Source: Flavobacterium coralii
GTDB taxonomy: Bacteria > Bacteroidota > Bacteroidia > Flavobacteriales > Flavobacteriaceae
Length of the DNA: 64,000 bases
Direction of reading: 5' to 3'
Assembly (NCBI RefSeq): GCF_019891545.1
Contig: NZ_JAHDIU010000001.1
Span: forward strand, 124,001 to 188,000
Shown here: positions 1-11,250 of the stretch, piece after piece
Layout: each line of letters opens with the position of its first letter
How positions within the stretch are numbered: the stretch's first letter is position 1
The notes under the pieces: generated by a model
Databases searched by the model: none
What the model was told of the DNA's origin: nothing
What the model saw: the letters and a program-made list of their open reading frames with translations, nothing else
Program-made: the position numbers and the translations under genes

Positions 1-3000
1 GGTACTACAGTTGCCAACTGGAATAACTGGACAGTTTACATGGGGCACACAACCAAAACTGAATTTACCAGTAATACAGATTGGGAACCTCTTGCAAACC
101 TTACACAGGTTTACACAGGTACAATTACGCCTGTAGCGGGTAACTGGTTCGAAATTACATTTACAACACCGTTTAACTACAACGGTACCAGTAACCTAAT
201 TATAGCTGTAGATGAAAATGCTGCTAACTTTTCGTGTACCGCTAACTTTGGCTCCTATACAGGAACAGCCAATACAGGTATTTCTTTTTGGAGTGACGGA
301 ACTAACCCTGATCCTGCTGCGCCGCCTACAGGCACGCGTACAAATACGCTTGCAAGGCTGCAGCTTGTTGGTAACGTAGCCTCATGCCTTGCGCCAACAG
401 GTCTTGCTGCATCTGCAGTAGGCAGTTCTTCTGCCACATTGGGCTGGGCCGCTGCTGCAAGCGCCGCAAACGGTTATGAATATTATGTTAGTACAAGCAA
501 CACAGCGCCAACAGGTTCTACAACACCATCAGGCTCTGTAGTTGCGGGTACGCTTACAGCGCCGATAAGTGGCCTTATGGCTAACACACCTTATTTTGCG
601 TGGGTTCGCAGTGTATGCGGTGTGGGCGTAACAAGTTCATGGTCGCCATCGGTATCGTTTACTACGCTGTGTGATGCAACATCTATACCTTATACGCAAA
701 ATGTTGAGTCGGTTACTACTCCGGCTATACCATTATGCGTAACATTACAAAATGCGGGTACAGGTAATAACTGGATTACTGTAAATAACCCCGGTAACGG
801 ATTTACCAGTAAAACGTTCCAATATACATATAACTCATCTAACGCGGCAAACGCCTGGTTTTATACACAGGGTTTAAGCTTAACAGGCGGAGTATCTTAC
901 AGGGTTGCCTACAGATATGGTAATAACAGTACATTTTATACCGAGAAGCTGAAAGTTGCTTATGGTACAACTGCAAATGCTGCCTCGATGACCAACGTGA
1001 TTGCAGACCATCCTACAATTAATACTGCTAATGCAACTACAACTTTTGTAGATTTTACCCCTGCAACAACAGGTGTATATTATATAGGTTTCCAGGCATA
1101 TTCTATAGCAAACCAATTCAATTTATATGTTGATGATATATCTGTAACGCTTACACCAACATGCGAGCCTGTATCTGGTGTTGCGGCTACCACAACATCA
1201 TTTACAACTGCAGGACTGGTATGGAATGCTTCTGCAAGTACACCTGCAAATGGTTACCAGTACTATGTTAGTACATCTAATACTGCACCCGTGAGCGGAA
1301 CCACTCCAACAGGAAGTACAGCAGCAGGCGTATTAACAGCAGACTTAACCGGTTTAACTGCCGAAACTACCTATTATGCATGGGTAAGGGCAGTATGTTC
1401 TGTGTCAGATGCAAGTCCGTGGTCCAGCGTAACATCATTCTTTACAGGATACTGTACGCCTGCACCATCAACTGTTGATGGCCAGGGTATAGTAAATGTT
1501 ACTATGGGTTCTATAAACAACTCAACAGGAGCAGAAGCAGGAAACTATGCTAACTACTCGGCTCAATCTACAGATGTTGCCCTTGGTTCTACAGTAAACT
1601 TTAGTATCACTTATGCTACGGGTTATACTTATGGTACTAAAATATGGATAGACTGGAACAATGACACCGATTTTAATGATGCCGGAGAACTTGTTTATAC
1701 AGGACTGTCTACAAGTGCTAACCCAACTACACTAACCGGCTCTTTTGCGGTGCCTGCCGATGCAGCACTTATAGGAAGCCACAGGGTAAGAATTGGCGGT
1801 ACAGATAATGACACAGGCGGTACACCATGTTATACAGGTTCATGGGGTAGTTATGAAGATTATACAATAAATGCATTTATGCCACCTGCACCGGCAATTA
1901 CCGGGTTTACGCCATCAGCATACTGTGCTGTAGAGGGTGATATAACCATTACAGGAACAAGCCTTGGTAATGCAACACTTACCATAGGTGGTACTGCTGT
2001 TACAATCGGCACAAATTCTGATACAGAAATTGTAGCTACAGTGCCGGCGGGAGTATCAGGACAGGTTAGCGTTACTACTGTTAGCGGTACGGCTACAGGT
2101 ACAGGCAGCTTCTCTGTTACAGCTCCTGCCGACTTAACACTTAGCGGTACAGATACTGCAATATGTTTAGGCGATACATCTGGTGTTGTTACCATTACTG
2201 AAGGAACAGCTTCATTTGATATATTTGAATGGTCTCCTGCAGATGGTGTTTCGGGTAATGCTACAGATGGATATACCTTTGCACCAACAGAAACTACTAC
2301 ATATACGCTTACAGCATCACAATCAGCAGGAAGCTGCGTTATTGCTGCCGAATATGTTGTAACAGTTAATCCGGTTCCGGATCCTGTAACTGTTATGCCA
2401 TCGGCTGTAAATGCATGCCAGGGCTCTACTGTAGAGCTTACTGCTGAAGGCGGTGAAACTATTGTTCCTGTTGCATATTGTACACCTACTGTTTTCAATA
2501 CTGGTGCATCTGGCGACTTTATCAATAACTTTACATTTGCGAATATTACCAACAATGCTTCCGGTGATACTGCATCAGATTATATTTACTATAGTGCTTT
2601 AACTGCTAACGTAGTTGGAGGGCAAACCTATAACATATCACTGCAATCAGGTTCAGCATGGGGCCAGCGTTTCCGTGTGTGGATAGATTTTAACATGGAT
2701 GGTGTATTCAGTGCAGATGAAAGTGTTTTCAGTACACCTACATCTTCTACAGCAGTACAAACAGGTACTATAACTATTCCTGCAACAGCATTTAACGGCT
2801 TAACGAGAATGCGTGTGGGTGCAAGGTTTGGTGCTACCGGTATAACTGCTACTGAGGCATGCGGCCATGGTGGCTTTGGCGAGTGGGAAGACTATAACGT
2901 AATGATTACAGGTGCTTCAAGTGCGGTTGAGTACGTTTGGTCTCCTGTAGATGGTTTATATTCAGATGCTGCTGCTACAGTTCCTTATACTGGTGCTCCT

Positions 3001-5508
3001 GCAATAAGCGTATATGCTAAGCCAATGGCTACAACAACCTATACTGCAACCGTTACTACAGATCTTGGCTGCCCTGCTTCAGATGCTGCCGTTATCAACG
3101 TTATTGTAACACCTGCACCTACAGGTAACACAGATGTGTTTTCTCCTACGGCGCTAACAGTTGCTGACCTTACCGCTACAGGAAACAACATCCAGTGGTA
3201 TGCTTCAGCTACAGGCGGTACTCCGCTTGCAGCAGGAATGGCTTTAACATCGGGCACATATTATGCCTCTCAGACAGTTAACGGCTGCGAAAGCCAGGAA
3301 AGGCTTGCTGTTAATGTAACAATGCCACAAATGGACTGGGTTAACCTGCAATGGCCTCCGCAACTTAACATAGTTCAGGGCACAACAGGCGTAGTTTATG
3401 CACAGGCTTGGGAGCCGGGAGTAACTCCCGGAGCAGGCCCTGGTATAGGTGTTAGTGCATGGGTTGGTATCAGCTCGCAAAACACTAACCCATCTACATG
3501 GACAACATGGGTACCTATGACATATAACACTCAGGTTGGTAATAATGATGAGTTTATGGCAGCTATAGGCGGTAGCCTTGCACCGGGAACCTATTTCTAT
3601 GCAACAAGGTTCCAGCTTATGGAAGGTCCTTATGTATATGGTGGTTACAGCGCAGGGGGCGGTAGCTTCTGGGATGGTAACCAGTTTGTGAGCGGTGTAC
3701 TTACAGTTAACTGTGGTACTGCTGCACCGGTGGCAAATGCTGCACAATCATTCTGTAATGCTGCTACAGTAGCAAACCTTGCTGCAACAGGCACAGACAT
3801 TCAGTGGTATGCAACAGCAACAGGCGGCAGCCCGCTTGCTCCTACAGTTGCACTTGCTAACGGAGGTACTTATTATGCCTCTCAGACTGTTGGCTGCGAA
3901 AGCCTTACAAGAACTGCGGTAACAGTTACTATTAATAACACGGCTGCTCCAACAGGTGCAACAGCACAAACATTTGAAGACGGAGCTACTGTTGCCAACC
4001 TTATGGCTACAGGTACTAACATTATGTGGTACAGCAGTGCAACAGGCGGCACAATGCTTAACGCAGGTACTGCGCTAGTAAGCGGCACTACATACTATGC
4101 TTCTCAAACACTTAATGGTTGCGAAAGCCAGAACAGGCTTGCCGTTACTGTTACAGTAAATGATCCGGCTATGGATTGGGTTAACCTGCAATGGCCTGCT
4201 GCAATTACAATTACCCAGGGCGAAACAGCCATGGTATATGCACAGGGTTATGAAGCGGGAGTAACTCAGGGTACAGGCCCGGGTGTAGGTGTTACAGCCT
4301 GGATAGGTGTAAGTACTGAAGATACAGACCCATCTACATGGACAAACTGGATTCCTGCAACATTTAATGCACAGTCGGGTAATAACGACGAGTTTATGGC
4401 ATCTGTAGGTGCAGGTTTAGAGCCGGGTGTTTATTACTATGCATCAAGATTCCAGCTTGAAGATGGCCCATATTCTTATGGTGGTTTCAGCATGCAGGGC
4501 GGTTCTTTCTGGAATGGTATACAATACAATAGCGGAGTACTTACAGTACTTTGTGCTACCCAGGCTCCTGTAGCGGCTGCTCAGCAGGTATTCTGCAACA
4601 GCGCAACAGTAGGAGAACTTATGGCACAAGGCCAGAACATCAACTGGTATATGGAAGCTGAAGGTGGTAATGCACTTGCTACTGATGCCTCTCTTGTTAA
4701 CGGAATGGTATATTATGCCTCTCAGAGTGCAGGTTGCGAAAGCGTAGAAAGGACAGCTGTTACCGTAACGGTACAGGTAACTGAAGCGCCAGCTGTTCAG
4801 GATGCCAACCAGGTAGTTTGCAGCGGTTCTATGGTTTCTGACCTTGCTGTAGATGCAAATGAAGTAATGTGGTATGCATCTGAAACTGATGGTGAGCCAC
4901 TTGCGGCAGACGTTATGGTTGAAAATGGTATGACTTACTATGCTTCTCAGTGGGTTAACGGTTGCGAAAGTACAGGCCGTACTGCGGTAACTGTTGCGGT
5001 AACTGTAACACCTGCTCCTGAAGGTGCAGCACAGCAAAGTATTTCTGTAGCGCAGGGCGAAACTGCTTCTATAGAAAACATAGTTGTAACAGGTACTGAT
5101 GTTGTTTGGTATGCAAGCGAAGAAGATGCCATGAACGGTACTAACCCTATGATGGCAGGCAGCGCAATAGAAGCCGGCAATACTTACTATGCTGTACAAA
5201 TTGTAAACGGCTGCAGCAGCGTTAGCGCACTTGCAGTAACAATTACAGAGATACTTGGCGGTGGTATTTTCGACAGGGCAGCTTTCAGCTACTATCCAAA
5301 CCCTGTAAAAGATGTGCTTACGATACAGTACTCTTCAGATATTACTGCAATATCAGTATTTAACATGCTTGGCCAGCAGGTAATGGCAATACAGCCAAAC
5401 GCTGCCGATGTTAAAGTAGATATGTCAACTCTTTCAGATGGTACATACCTGCTTAATGTTACTGCCGGTGATGTAGTAAAAACAATAAAAGTAGTTAAGA
5501 AACAATAG
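1..5508 (+). CDS. Large secreted multidomain protein with T9SS type A sorting domain (5' end missing)
   Basis: The reading frame is open from the first base, so the gene starts upstream of the window; the first in-frame ATG (base 40) is unlikely to be the true start. Visible modules, in order: two fibronectin III-like repeats (about residues 115-210 and 375-470, counted from base 40), a GEVED-type domain, an IPT/TIG-like domain, a second GEVED-type domain, then six Ig-like repeats, each ending in a YYASQ..CES-type motif. Between these Ig-like repeats sit two ~125-residue modules that begin DWVNLQWP and resemble each other closely. The C-terminus (YYPNPV, then VFNMLGQQV, ending in [10 protein letters not shown]) is a type A T9SS sorting domain, expected to be removed on export. 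Probably a cell-surface or secreted adhesin-like protein. Function inferred only from architecture; no catalytic domain seen. Confidence 0.9.
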   Translation, partial: GTTVANWNNWTVYMGHTTKTEFTSNTDWEPLANLTQVYTGTITPVAGNWFEITFTTPFNYNGTSNLIIAVDENAANFSCTANFGSYTGTANTGISFWSDGTNPDPAAPPTGTRTNTLARLQLVGNVASCLAPTGLAASAVGSSSATLGWAAAASAANGYEYYVSTSNTAPTGSTTPSGSVVAGTLTAPISGLMANTPYFAWVRSVCGVGVTSSWSPSVSFTTLCDATSIPYTQNVESVTTPAIPLCVTLQNAGTGNNWITVNNPGNGFTSKTFQYTYNSSNAANAWFYTQGLSLTGGVSYRVAYRYGNNSTFYTEKLKVAYGTTANAASMTNVIADHPTINTANATTTFVDFTPATTGVYYIGFQAYSIANQFNLYVDDISVTLTPTCEPVSGVAATTTSFTTAGLVWNASASTPANGYQYYVSTSNTAPVSGTTPTGSTAAGVLTADLTGLTAETTYYAWVRAVCSVSDASPWSSVTSFFTGYCTPAPSTVDGQGIVNVTMGSINNSTGAEAGNYANYSAQSTDVALGSTVNFSITYATGYTYGTKIWIDWNNDTDFNDAGELVYTGLSTSANPTTLTGSFAVPADAALIGSHRVRIGGTDNDTGGTPCYTGSWGSYEDYTINAFMPPAPAITGFTPSAYCAVEGDITITGTSLGNATLTIGGTAVTIGTNSDTEIVATVPAGVSGQVSVTTVSGTATGTGSFSVTAPADLTLSGTDTAICLGDTSGVVTITEGTASFDIFEWSPADGVSGNATDGYTFAPTETTTYTLTASQSAGSCVIAAEYVVTVNPVPDPVTVMPSAVNACQGSTVELTAEGGETIVPVAYCTPTVFNTGASGDFINNFTFANITNNASGDTASDYIYYSALTANVVGGQTYNISLQSGSAWGQRFRVWIDFNMDGVFSADESVFSTPTSSTAVQTGTITIPATAFNGLTRMRVGARFGATGITATEACGHGGFGEWEDYNVMITGASSAVEYVWSPVDGLYSDAAATVPYTGAPAISVYAKPMATTTYTATVTTDLGCPASDAAVINVIVTPAPTGNTDVFSPTALTVADLTATGNNIQWYASATGGTPLAAGMALTSGTYYASQTVNGCESQERLAVNVTMPQMDWVNLQWPPQLNIVQGTTGVVYAQAWEPGVTPGAGPGIGVSAWVGISSQNTNPSTWTTWVPMTYNTQVGNNDEFMAAIGGSLAPGTYFYATRFQLMEGPYVYGGYSAGGGSFWDGNQFVSGVLTVNCGTAAPVANAAQSFCNAATVANLAATGTDIQWYATATGGSPLAPTVALANGGTYYASQTVGCESLTRTAVTVTINNTAAPTGATAQTFEDGATVANLMATGTNIMWYSSATGGTMLNAGTALVSGTTYYASQTLNGCESQNRLAVTVTVNDPAMDWVNLQWPAAITITQGETAMVYAQGYEAGVTQGTGPGVGVTAWIGVSTEDTDPSTWTNWIPATFNAQSGNNDEFMASVGAGLEPGVYYYASRFQLEDGPYSYGGFSMQGGSFWNGIQYNSGVLTVLCATQAPVAAAQQVFCNSATVGELMAQGQNINWYMEAEGGNALATDASLVNGMVYYASQSAGCESVERTAVTVTVQVTEAPAVQDANQVVCSGSMVSDLAVDANEVMWYASETDGEPLAADVMVENGMTYYASQWVNGCESTGRTAVTVAVTVTPAPEGAAQQSISVAQGETASIENIVVTGTDVVWYASEEDAMNGTNPMMAGSAIEAGNTYYAVQIVNGCSSVSALAVTITEILGGGIFDRAAFSYYPNPVKDVLTIQYSSDITAISVFNMLGQQVMAIQPNAADVKVDMSTLSDGTYLLNVTAGDVVKTIKVVKKQ

Positions 5509-5534
5509 TTGTAATTATTAGTTTTTAATTAGTT

Positions 5535-5567
5535 GAACCGATGGCTGTAGCCATCGGTTCTTTTTTT
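5535..5567 (+). terminator. Rho-independent terminator after the T9SS gene
   Basis: A perfect 11-bp stem (GAACCGATGGC / GCCATCGGTTC) with a TGTA loop is followed by seven T. It lies 27 bases after the T9SS stop codon. An ATG that could open the next frame (5541) lies inside this hairpin, which argues against that ATG as the glycosyltransferase start. Confidence 0.9.
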
Positions 5568-5612
5568 GTTATAATACTGTATAAACACTTACTTTTGTTA
5601 AAAATTAGCCGG

Positions 5613-6611
5613 ATGTTGTTTTCTCTTATAATACCTGTGTATAACAGGCCAGATGAAATAGATGAACTTCTTGCCAGCCTTTGCAGGCAAACCTATACAG
5701 AGCAGTTTGAGGTGGTGATTATAGAGGATGGTTCTTCTGTAACCTGTACCGACGTAATTACGGCTTATGAGGGTAAGCTATTCATCTCTTATTACTTTAA
5801 GGCCAATTCCGGGCCGGGTGATTCCCGCAATTATGGCATGAAAAGGGCAAAAGGAAGCTATTTTATAATATTAGACTCAGACTGCATAATTCCGGACAAC
5901 TATCTTATAAATGTTTCAAAAAGGCTTGAGAAGCACTACGCCGACTGTTTTGGCGGCCCTGATGCTGCGCTGGACTCATTTACCGATATACAGAAGGCTA
6001 TTAATTTTGCCATGACATCTTTTGTAACCACAGGAGGTATCAGGGGTGCGTCAGAGAAGGTAGAGAAGTTCCAGCCCAGGAGCTTTAATATGGGGCTTTC
6101 TAAAGAAGCCTTTGAAGCGTCAGGCGGTTTTGGGGATATTCATCCGGGGGAAGACCCTGACCTTTCTTTGCGCCTCTGGAAAATGGGCTATAAAACGCTT
6201 TTATACCCGGATTGCTATGTTTACCACAAACGCAGGATAGACTGGCAGAAGTTTTACAAGCAGGTAAATAAATTCGGCAAGGCACGCCCTATACTCGATT
6301 TGTGGCATCCTGAACATAAAAAGATAACTTACGTTTTTCCTGCACTTTTCATAGCGGGATTTGTATTTTCTCTTATAGCATTGTTAATTAATATTCAACT
6401 GCCCCTATATCTTTATATTTTGTATCTGTTTTTTATAGTAGTGCTCTCAACAGTGCAAAATAAAAGCCTTACAATTGGTTTATATTCATTGGTAGCAGTA
6501 TGCATACAGTTTTATGGCTATGGCACGGGTTATATAGAATCTTTCATTAAAGTACACCTTATGGGTATTAACCCCCAAAGGGCTTTTCCTGAGCTTTTTT
6601 TTAAAAAATGA
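5613..6611 (+). CDS. Family 2 glycosyltransferase with C-terminal membrane segments
   Basis: A GT-A fold glycosyltransferase that would transfer a sugar from an activated donor, probably to a cell-envelope or exported glycan. The N-terminus reads FSLIIPVYNRPDEID, typical of GT2. The metal-binding motif DSDC follows at about residue 93, and a GEDPD motif near residue 175 supplies the likely catalytic base. After about residue 235 there are two or three hydrophobic segments, so the enzyme is probably anchored on the inner membrane with the catalytic domain in the cytoplasm. The start at 5613 (MLFSLIIP) is preferred because the earlier in-frame ATG at 5541 lies inside the preceding terminator. 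The stop codon overlaps the coaE start, suggesting translational coupling. Donor and acceptor cannot be told from sequence. Confidence 0.85.
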   Translation: MLFSLIIPVYNRPDEIDELLASLCRQTYTEQFEVVIIEDGSSVTCTDVITAYEGKLFISYYFKANSGPGDSRNYGMKRAKGSYFIILDSDCIIPDNYLINVSKRLEKHYADCFGGPDAALDSFTDIQKAINFAMTSFVTTGGIRGASEKVEKFQPRSFNMGLSKEAFEASGGFGDIHPGEDPDLSLRLWKMGYKTLLYPDCYVYHKRRIDWQKFYKQVNKFGKARPILDLWHPEHKKITYVFPALFIAGFVFSLIALLINIQLPLYLYILYLFFIVVLSTVQNKSLTIGLYSLVAVCIQFYGYGTGYIESFIKVHLMGINPQRAFPELFFKK

Positions 6612-7204
6612 TGACAAAAATTATAGGCCTTACCGGCGGTATCGGCAGTGGCAAGAGCACTATTGCGGCTTATTTTGCCTCTAAAGGTGTGCCCGTTTAC
6701 ATAGCTGACGATGAGGCTAAAAAAATACTTTATACTCCCGAAGCATCAGAAGAGGTAAAAAAAGCTTTTGGAGAAATTGTATTTACAGAAGGGCAACCGG
6801 ACAGGAAAAAACTCTCTGAACTGGTTTTTAATAACCCCGAGAAACTTAAGCAGCTTAATGCCATCATACATCCTAAAGTAAGCAGCCATTTTGAGGAGTG
6901 GGTAAAACAGCACAGCACATCGCCATTTGTGATTAAAGAAGCTGCCATTTTGTTTGAAAGCGGCAGCTACAAAAACTGCGACGCTGTTATATTGGTTACC
7001 GCACCAAAAGAAGTGCGCATAGAAAGAGTCATGAAACGCGATAATGTGACCCGCGAAAATGTATTGGCACGCATGAAAAACCAGTGGGAAGATGAAAAAA
7101 AAGCAGCACTCAGCCACTACATAATAAATAACGAAAGCCTTGATATTGCTAAGAAACAGGCAGATAACATCATTACTATCATTAATTCACAAAGTAGCCG
7201 ATGA
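6608..7204 (+). CDS. coaE: Dephospho-CoA kinase
   Basis: Phosphorylates the 3'-hydroxyl of dephospho-CoA with ATP, the last step of coenzyme A synthesis, in the cytoplasm. The P-loop GGIGSGKST is at the extreme N-terminus. IADDEAKK follows as in CoaE enzymes, with HP..S and KEAAILFESG downstream. The length of 198 residues is normal for the family. ATGATG offers two starts (6608 and 6611); the first overlaps the glycosyltransferase stop by 4 bases. The gene for the preceding CoA step, coaD, is also in this window at 50720-51175, but far away and on the other strand. Confidence 0.95.
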   Translation: MMTKIIGLTGGIGSGKSTIAAYFASKGVPVYIADDEAKKILYTPEASEEVKKAFGEIVFTEGQPDRKKLSELVFNNPEKLKQLNAIIHPKVSSHFEEWVKQHSTSPFVIKEAAILFESGSYKNCDAVILVTAPKEVRIERVMKRDNVTRENVLARMKNQWEDEKKAALSHYIINNESLDIAKKQADNIITIINSQSSR

Positions 7205-7265
7205 TGTTGTTAATGTTTGGTTAATCTTATAAGGTAATGAGTGTTAAAATGTTAATTTTACGACG

Positions 7266-8801
7266 ATGAATAAGACGCGGTTTCGCTTACTGGTATTTTT
7301 TATGAGCCTATCCCTGATAGGCATTATTCTTGTACAGCTTTACTGGGTTAATTCATCTTTAAAAAATAATGAAGAGCAGTTCAGGTTCCATATCCAGCAG
7401 GTTTTAGGCAAAGTTGCTTCTAAGCTGCAGGCGAATGACAGGTATGAGTTTTTTGCACTTTATACCCATTTCAGGGACAGCTCCGGCAGGAGGCCGCAGC
7501 GTGAAGAAATGCTTACTTATTATAACAGGTATAAATCCAAAAATAAAGGCAAAAAAGTTATCTATTCAGATAGCATGAGCCAAAGAGATTATAATCTGTT
7601 CTTTGATAATCAGGAGACTAATAAATTCCTTGCGGATTCTCTACCCGATGCTGATGAGCGTGAGCAATCTGCCATTGCAAAAGGTTCGGGTAAATCAGGC
7701 GATATGGAAGTTTGGCAGCAATACCAGCTTGATATGTACCTGAGGGACTTTAGGGAACAGAACCCGCTTGAAGCAAGGGTAACCAAAGACTGGCTTCGCA
7801 AAACGCTGAAAACGGAGCTAAGCCAGAATGGTGTAGATACACACTTTGAATACGGAATATATAAAAACGGCCTTGCTACTAAAATACGTTCTGAAGGGTT
7901 GCAATGGGATGATGAAACATCTTATGAACATAACATTTATTCTGAACGTGACGGTAACCCCGGCTACAGGCTTGTAGTTGCTTTCCCGGAAAAGCAGACC
8001 TTTATACTTTCGTCCATATTTGGTATTACTTCACTCTCGCTCATTTTTACGCTTATTATAATTATAGCATACCTGAGCGCGATAAACCAGCTGATTAAGC
8101 AAAAGCAGATATCAGAAATAAAAACGGACTTTATAAATAACATGACGCATGAGTTTAAAACGCCTATTGCAACAATAAACCTTGCGCTTGATGCCATCAG
8201 GAACCCGAAGATTTTAAGCGATACTGAAAAAGTGCAGCGCTACCTGCAAATGATAAGGGATGAAAACAAGAGGATGCACTCTCAGGTAGAGAATGTATTG
8301 CAGATAAGCAAGCTTGATAAAAAAGAGCTCGACATTACCAAAGAGCAGGCAGATGTGCATGATATTCTTGAAGATGCCGTAGAGCACGTTCATTTAATTA
8401 TTGAAGCCCGCCACGGAACCCTGACAAGGCACTTTGAAGCTAAAAGGACTACCGCTTTGTTAAATGATGTGCATTTTACAAACGTTTTAGTTAATATTTT
8501 AGATAATGCCATAAAATATTCTCCTGATGAACCCGTTATAGATATCTATACTGAAAATGTAAAGGATTTCATCTTAATTAAAATTGAGGATAAGGGTCTG
8601 GGAATGAGTAAAAATACGGTTAAACGTATTTTTGAAAAGTTTTACCGTGAGCATACCGGCGATATACATAATGTAAAAGGGCACGGCTTGGGGCTGGCCT
8701 ATGTAAAAAGGATAATAGACGATCATAACTGTAATATATACGTAGAAAGTGAAAAAGGGAAGGGGAGTACCTTTATAATAAAAATGCCTCTAATAAATTA
8801 A
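7266..8801 (+). CDS. Membrane sensor histidine kinase
   Basis: Senses an unknown signal and phosphorylates the response regulator encoded immediately downstream. One membrane segment lies at about residues 9-28, a ~220-residue probably periplasmic sensor region follows, and the second membrane segment is at about 250-272. There is no obvious HAMP domain. The HisKA box NNMTHEFKTP carries the phospho-accepting His at residue 295. The N box (NILDNAIKYS), the G1-type box (DKGLGMS) and the G2-type box (GHGLGLAYV) are all intact, so the kinase should be active. Architecture and pairing resemble the RprX/RprY-type systems of Bacteroidota, but the signal is unknown. The gap to the regulator is only 4 bases. 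Confidence 0.9.
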   Translation: MNKTRFRLLVFFMSLSLIGIILVQLYWVNSSLKNNEEQFRFHIQQVLGKVASKLQANDRYEFFALYTHFRDSSGRRPQREEMLTYYNRYKSKNKGKKVIYSDSMSQRDYNLFFDNQETNKFLADSLPDADEREQSAIAKGSGKSGDMEVWQQYQLDMYLRDFREQNPLEARVTKDWLRKTLKTELSQNGVDTHFEYGIYKNGLATKIRSEGLQWDDETSYEHNIYSERDGNPGYRLVVAFPEKQTFILSSIFGITSLSLIFTLIIIIAYLSAINQLIKQKQISEIKTDFINNMTHEFKTPIATINLALDAIRNPKILSDTEKVQRYLQMIRDENKRMHSQVENVLQISKLDKKELDITKEQADVHDILEDAVEHVHLIIEARHGTLTRHFEAKRTTALLNDVHFTNVLVNILDNAIKYSPDEPVIDIYTENVKDFILIKIEDKGLGMSKNTVKRIFEKFYREHTGDIHNVKGHGLGLAYVKRIIDDHNCNIYVESEKGKGSTFIIKMPLIN

Positions 8802-8805
8802 AAAT

Positions 8806-9531
8806 ATGGAAGAAGTAAACAAAAAGATTCTTTTGGTTGAAGACGATCCTAATTTTGGAGCGGTGCTGAAAGACTATCTGTTAATTAATGATTTTGATGT
8901 GACACTGGCAAAGAACGGGATGGAAGGTTTTGAGAAGTTTAAAAAAGATAACTTCGACCTTTGCATACTGGATGTTATGATGCCTTATAAAGACGGTTAT
9001 ACCCTTGCCCGTGAAATAAGGGAGAAGAACAAGGAAGTGCCTATTATTTTCCTTACGGCAAAATCTATGAAAGAAGATGTGCTTAAAGGGTATAAAGTAG
9101 GTGCGGATGATTACCTGAACAAGCCTTTTGACTCTGAAGTGCTTTTAATGAAAATTAAGGCTATCATCCAGAGAAAAGCTTCTGAAACCAAAACGGATAA
9201 TACCAAGTTTGAGTTCCAGATAGGCAAATTCCACCTTAACAGCAAACTGCGTTTCCTTACATTTGAGAATGATGAGCCTATTAAGCTTTCGCCAAAAGAG
9301 AACGAGCTGCTTAAAATGCTTGCACTTCATGAAAATGATTTGATGCCAAGGGAACTTGCCCTTACTAAAATATGGAGGGACGACAACTACTTTACATCAA
9401 GGAGTATGGACGTTTATATCGCCAAGCTGAGAAAATACCTTAAGCCGGATGAGGATGTAGAAATACTTAACATTCACGGTGAAGGTTTCCGCCTTGTGGT
9501 GAAGAATAAAGTTTCTGAAGAACAGAAATAA
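8806..9531 (+). CDS. OmpR-family response regulator (RprY-like)
   Basis: DNA-binding partner of the upstream histidine kinase. The receiver domain (about residues 7-120) has the acidic pocket E12-D13-D14, the phospho-acceptor D56 in ILDVMMP, and the conserved lysine in NKPF. The C-terminal half (about 135-235) is a winged-helix effector domain, with LSPKENELLKML near its start and the wing motif GEGFRLVV at the end. Its 241 residues are normal for the OmpR/PhoB class. The targets are unknown. Expression is presumably coupled to the kinase because they are 4 bases apart. Confidence 0.92.
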   Translation: MEEVNKKILLVEDDPNFGAVLKDYLLINDFDVTLAKNGMEGFEKFKKDNFDLCILDVMMPYKDGYTLAREIREKNKEVPIIFLTAKSMKEDVLKGYKVGADDYLNKPFDSEVLLMKIKAIIQRKASETKTDNTKFEFQIGKFHLNSKLRFLTFENDEPIKLSPKENELLKMLALHENDLMPRELALTKIWRDDNYFTSRSMDVYIAKLRKYLKPDEDVEILNIHGEGFRLVVKNKVSEEQK

Positions 9532-9552
9532 TTACAACCTGTATATTATAGT

Positions 9553-9592
9553 ACCACATTGCAATGCTCAGGCAGCATGCAATGTGGTTTTC
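9553..9592. terminator. Hairpin terminator between convergent genes
   Basis: A 15-bp stem with one bulged A (ACCACATTGCAATGCT / AGCATGCAATGTGGT), loop CAGGC, followed by TTTTCTATTT. It sits between the response regulator (+) and the thioesterase (-), so it probably ends the first and may serve both. Confidence 0.8.
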
Positions 9593-10332
9593 TATTTCCA
9601 GTTCAACTCAAGCGCAAAGCAAGGCTTGTCTTCTTTTTGTATCGTAAAATAATGCTGTTTATCAGTCTCGCCGCTGTAAATTTTCACTTCATCATTATAT
9701 TTTAGTTCCCTTAAAAAATTCATGTCAAAGCTTTTTAGCTGTTGCCTTAGCAGCGGCTTATAGTCAAGTGTATCAAGGCACCATTCAAGGTACTTTACAT
9801 TATTGGCATGAAAAACAATATCTAAGTCAGATAACACTACCCTGCGTTCTGCTACAAGTTCCGCTTCACGGCTAAGGTCAAGTTTGGCAAATGCCTGTTC
9901 TGTTGGCAGCCTGTCAGGATATTTTTCAAAATGGTCGTGTGGCAGCGCCAGTGCTTCCGATTTTCTTAAACTTGTATTGAAAACAGCCCAGTAGGTAAGT
10001 GAGCCTACAATTTTTTTACCATTAAGCCACATCTCTAAAGCCCTTACAGAGCGTGAGCCCTGTAAATCTGTAATCCAGGTGGTAACGGTGACTTTATCGC
10101 GCCATTTGGGCAACTCGTCAATTTCTACACGCATACGGCTTAGCACCCATGCCTGGTTGTGCTGCTGCATATCGGTAAAGCTCATGCCACCCATTTCTGC
10201 ATGAGAGCCTGCCGTAAGCTGCAACAAATTACATAGCTCCGTCTGTTTAAGGTAGCCGTTCGGGTGGCATTGCAAAAAATTTATTTCCCAATCCTGAGTG
10301 TAAACAGAAGTAAAATTATCGGCTATCGGCAT
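9592..10332 (-). CDS. Acyl-ACP thioesterase
   Basis: Hydrolyses acyl-acyl carrier protein to release free fatty acid, or a related acyl thioester, in the cytoplasm. The 246-residue protein has two hot-dog halves. The N-terminal half carries QLTAGSHAEMGG, and the second half starts near VLSDLDIVFHANNVKYLEW. The latter is the D..gHxNNxxYxxW signature of the bacterial acyl-ACP thioesterase/FatA-like family. The start codon lies inside the end of miaA (17-base overlap), so the two genes are probably cotranscribed and coupled. Chain-length preference cannot be read from sequence. Confidence 0.85.
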   Translation of the reverse strand: MPIADNFTSVYTQDWEINFLQCHPNGYLKQTELCNLLQLTAGSHAEMGGMSFTDMQQHNQAWVLSRMRVEIDELPKWRDKVTVTTWITDLQGSRSVRALEMWLNGKKIVGSLTYWAVFNTSLRKSEALALPHDHFEKYPDRLPTEQAFAKLDLSREAELVAERRVVLSDLDIVFHANNVKYLEWCLDTLDYKPLLRQQLKSFDMNFLRELKYNDEVKIYSGETDKQHYFTIQKEDKPCFALELNWK

Positions 10333-11248
10333 GTATCATTTTGTTTATGTGTTGTATAATTATTTCGGCAGGTGTTGCAAAGTTAAACCAGGTTATGGCT
10401 TCATTGCGCCTGAACCATGTCATTTGCCTTTTGGCAAAGCGGCGTGTATTCTTTTTTATTTCTTCTATAGCGGTTTCTAAAGAATAATCGCCGTCAAAAT
10501 AGCTGAAAAGCTCTCTGTAGCCTACCGTTTGCAACGCGTTATACTCTTTATATTGGTAAAGTGCTTTCGCTTCTTCCAGAAGGCCGATATCCATCATAAT
10601 ATCTACCCGCCTGTTAATGCGCTCATACATCAACTCTCTGTCAGCATCAAGCCCAATGAGTATCGGTGTAAAGTTGCGGCTGTTCTTTTTAATATTGAGA
10701 AACGAGGAGTAAGGCCTGCCTGTACCTATGCAGACTTCAAGTGCGCGCATCATCCGTTGCGGGTTTTCTTTGGCTACACGTTTATAATGCTCAGGGTCGC
10801 GCTTTTCAAGCTCCTGCTGCAGCCATGTTATGCCGTGCCGGTTATAATTTTCAATAATATATTCCCTTACCGATTCATCTATGTCAGGAAAATCATCAAA
10901 TCCTTTAAGCACTGCATCTATATATAAACCCGAACCGCCTACCATAATAACTACATCATGCTCTTTATACAAATCATCAAGCAGTGCTATGGCATCGCGC
11001 TCAAAATCACCAACAGTATAAGTATCTTTTATACTGATGTTCTGAATAAAATAATGCTTTGCGGCAGCAAGTTCTTCTTCAGATGGTACGGCTGTGCCAA
11101 TACTCATTTCCTTAAAGAACTGCCTGCTGTCGGCAGATATAATAGGGCATGAATAATGCTGTGCCAGCTGTATGGCAAGTGCTGTTTTGCCAATTGCAGT
11201 GGGGCCGACTATGGTAATTAAATACTTATTTTGTTTATGATGTGTCAT
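10316..11248 (-). CDS. miaA: tRNA dimethylallyltransferase
   Basis: Adds a dimethylallyl group from DMAPP to N6 of A37 in tRNAs that read UNN codons. The P-loop VGPTAIGKTALA is at residues 13-24. The substrate motif SADSRQF follows, then GGSGLYIDAV and NPQRMMRALEV, and near the C-terminus ARRFAKRQMTWFRR-type sequence, all hallmarks of MiaA. The length of 310 residues is normal. It overlaps the thioesterase downstream and is only 2 bases from the channel gene upstream, so it sits in a compact (-) strand block. Confidence 0.95.
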   Translation of the reverse strand: MTHHKQNKYLITIVGPTAIGKTALAIQLAQHYSCPIISADSRQFFKEMSIGTAVPSEEELAAAKHYFIQNISIKDTYTVGDFERDAIALLDDLYKEHDVVIMVGGSGLYIDAVLKGFDDFPDIDESVREYIIENYNRHGITWLQQELEKRDPEHYKRVAKENPQRMMRALEVCIGTGRPYSSFLNIKKNSRNFTPILIGLDADRELMYERINRRVDIMMDIGLLEEAKALYQYKEYNALQTVGYRELFSYFDGDYSLETAIEEIKKNTRRFAKRQMTWFRRNEAITWFNFATPAEIIIQHINKMIHADSR

Positions 11249-11250
11249 TT

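Noticed and set aside
1860-2555. A 231-residue (-) strand frame inside the first T9SS gene
   Set aside because: Antisense to a clearly coding repeat-rich gene; its Val/Thr/Pro-rich composition is the mirror of the repeats.
4444-5199. A 251-residue (-) strand frame inside the first T9SS gene
   Set aside because: Antisense shadow with no recognisable domain and a Cys/Tyr/Ser-rich composition.
5541-5612. Longer start for the glycosyltransferase
   Set aside because: The ATG lies inside the terminator hairpin at 5535-5567 and the added residues do not belong to the GT2 fold.
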